A stretch of 64,000 nt of DNA from Ifrita kowaldi (taxonomy: Eukaryota > Chordata > Aves > Passeriformes > Cinclosomatidae). Shown here piece after piece: positions 62,601-64,000 of this stretch; the first letter of the stretch is position 1; each line of letters begins with the position of its first letter. The position numbers were made by a program, and so were the translations under genes. The notes beneath the pieces are model-generated. The model ran no database searches, had not been told where the DNA came from, and saw only the letters and a program-made list of their open reading frames with translations. Where the stretch lies: the NCBI GenBank assembly GCA_013398055.1, contig VZRS01006541.1, positions 240,515 through 304,514 of the forward strand, read 5' to 3'.

Positions 62601-64000
62601 ATGTGGAAGTTGTCTGGACTTAACATCAGGCTGAGTCTCAGCTGGCAGAGCGAGCAGTAAAAGGATGAGGGAGGCATATATCAAATAGCAATTCTCCAAG
62701 AAATGAGGAGCTAACGAAATTATCTCATATCTGTTCCTCTTGAAGGGCACTAATACAGCATAATGTTGCAAGCCCTTTATATAAACTATATTTGCTTTTT
62801 AAGAGCAGTTAATAAGTGACATTAGTAGATGTCTGGGCATCATCCTTCCTTCATGGATTACCATATCCCCAGTTCCAGTCATATACACACACATGCTTTG
62901 CAGAGAGCCCAGATGAGATCTAATGCTACCCAATCCATCTTTGCATGACCTTTATATACATGCACAAACCCCTCCTTATTTCATGTTGACATTAGCTCTG
63001 GCCTTCATTGAAAACCTCCTAAGTAAATTAAATGTCAAACGAACTGCTTCCTGAGGATGAGGGAACACTTCAGTCCTGCAGCTCAGCACCTTCAGGTTGA
63101 GCAATCCTTTGTAATGTTAAGAAACACAACATCTGCCTGTCTTACAGACCTCACCTCTCACAGCCCACGAGCTGTGTTTTTCTTTTGCCTCTAACATTTG
63201 AGCCACAGTTTCTTGTCTCTCCCTTGAAGGCTGGTGGGGTAACCTCTGTGCCCATGTCTCTTCCAAATAATGGCAGTGTTTATACATGCAAGTGGTTCCT
63301 GTGGTCCCTTTTGTATTGTCAGAGTCAGCTGAAGTTCTGTCTAATGTGTCTAACTCTCTTTTGCCTTCTTCCTTCAAAAATGGGGTAAATTTACATTCTT
63401 AAGAAAGGGTCCTAGCTGAAACAGCAAAATAGGCCAATAATCTCCTAGAGGACACTTCAGATTTGGATTAATCCATCATTTCCTCTGGGTCATTAGGGGT
63501 CCTGTTTTGGAGCCTGCTGGCTGTTGTGAATCCTAATACACCAGTCCTATACACCTAATGGTAACAAGCTTAGTTGCCCTAAGCAGTGTTACGTGTTCCA
63601 TTCCTTGAACTAGCTATCTCAGTCTTAGGCATTATTTAAGCACAAGTCTAAAGTCTGTTTCCTAAAGCTGATCCTTGTTGTTACAAAAACTATCTAGAAA
63701 CACCTTCTCTTTCAAAATAATTTTCCTTAAGCAGACAAGCAAGCCATCATGTGTAAACCCCACACAAGACTGTGCCTGTCCTGACACCGTCTGGAATTTA
63801 ACAAATTCAGATCTCTATAGTACAGCTGTTTAGATCTGAGCTTGTTTTGTAGATACCTTTTGTACTCAACAGAGAAAAATAGGCATTTCTGGGCAGAGTT
63901 TCATCTCATCTAAATATAAAATAGGTCAGATGATTACATTCATGGACTGGGGTGAAATGAGCCCAAATAAACTTCAGAGACTATTTCAAGGGGCTGATGC

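Larger units (their letters stand above)
54738..64000. other. AT-rich non-coding DNA
   Basis: About 9.3 kb with no gene, RNA gene or substantial transposon recognised. Small features are a near-tandem 16/17-bp repeat (GATCCC-TTAAAAATAT) at 56279-56311, a CR1-like tail at 57719, an A-run at 57991-58003, a palindrome at 59617 and a pair of 14-bp near-repeats at 59983 and 60015. Frames up to 106 codons (60368-60688, minus) show no family resemblance. Confidence 0.55.

Noticed and set aside
1..64000. CRISPR arrays, rRNA, tRNA and operon-like gene clusters
   Set aside because: No spaced identical repeats, cloverleaf-like sequences or closely packed long frames were seen; the repeat content is that of a bird genome.

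Overview
The window is AT-rich, non-coding vertebrate DNA, and the interspersed repeats point to a bird. CR1 LINE fragments are present on both strands, and most carry the usual 3' tail or recognisable pieces of the reverse-transcriptase C-terminus. There are also four solitary or partial long terminal repeats (LTRs) of types familiar from avian endogenous retroviruses. I found no bacterial-style operon, rRNA, tRNA or CRISPR array, and no complete protein-coding gene. The region reads as a gene desert or the inside of very large introns. The species cannot be named from the sequence.

Layout. 1-2.8 kb: a long CR1 fragment, then a small GC/CpG-rich patch near 2.6 kb. 2.8-18 kb: unremarkable AT-rich DNA with two plus-strand CR1 remnants (10.5 kb and 12.5-13.2 kb). 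18-26 kb: a diverged direct-repeat pair, a truncated LTR, and two longer solitary LTRs. 26-36 kb: a pyrimidine-rich tract, an old CR1, a tail-to-tail CR1 pair (32.4-33.6 kb) and an LTR that keeps TATA, octamer and poly(A) motifs. 36-45.9 kb: mostly featureless, with one candidate minus-strand coding exon (40.8 kb), a 45-bp tandem duplication and a CR1.

45.9-49.7 kb: a 1,911-bp unit occurs twice in direct orientation, separated by a single N. At least six substitutions separate the copies, and all lie in the last third. The most economical reading is an assembly join of two haplotypes; a very recent tandem duplication is the alternative. 49.7-64 kb: AT-rich non-coding DNA with a minisatellite, one CR1, an (AAC)n microsatellite and a 20-bp perfect palindrome.

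I did not find a convincing undescribed biological system. The observations that most deserve follow-up are the 1.9-kb duplication around the N, the candidate exon at 40776-40892, and the diverged repeat pair abutting a broken LTR at 18.3-19.5 kb. Most open reading frames here are short, lack family resemblance, or are CR1 relics.
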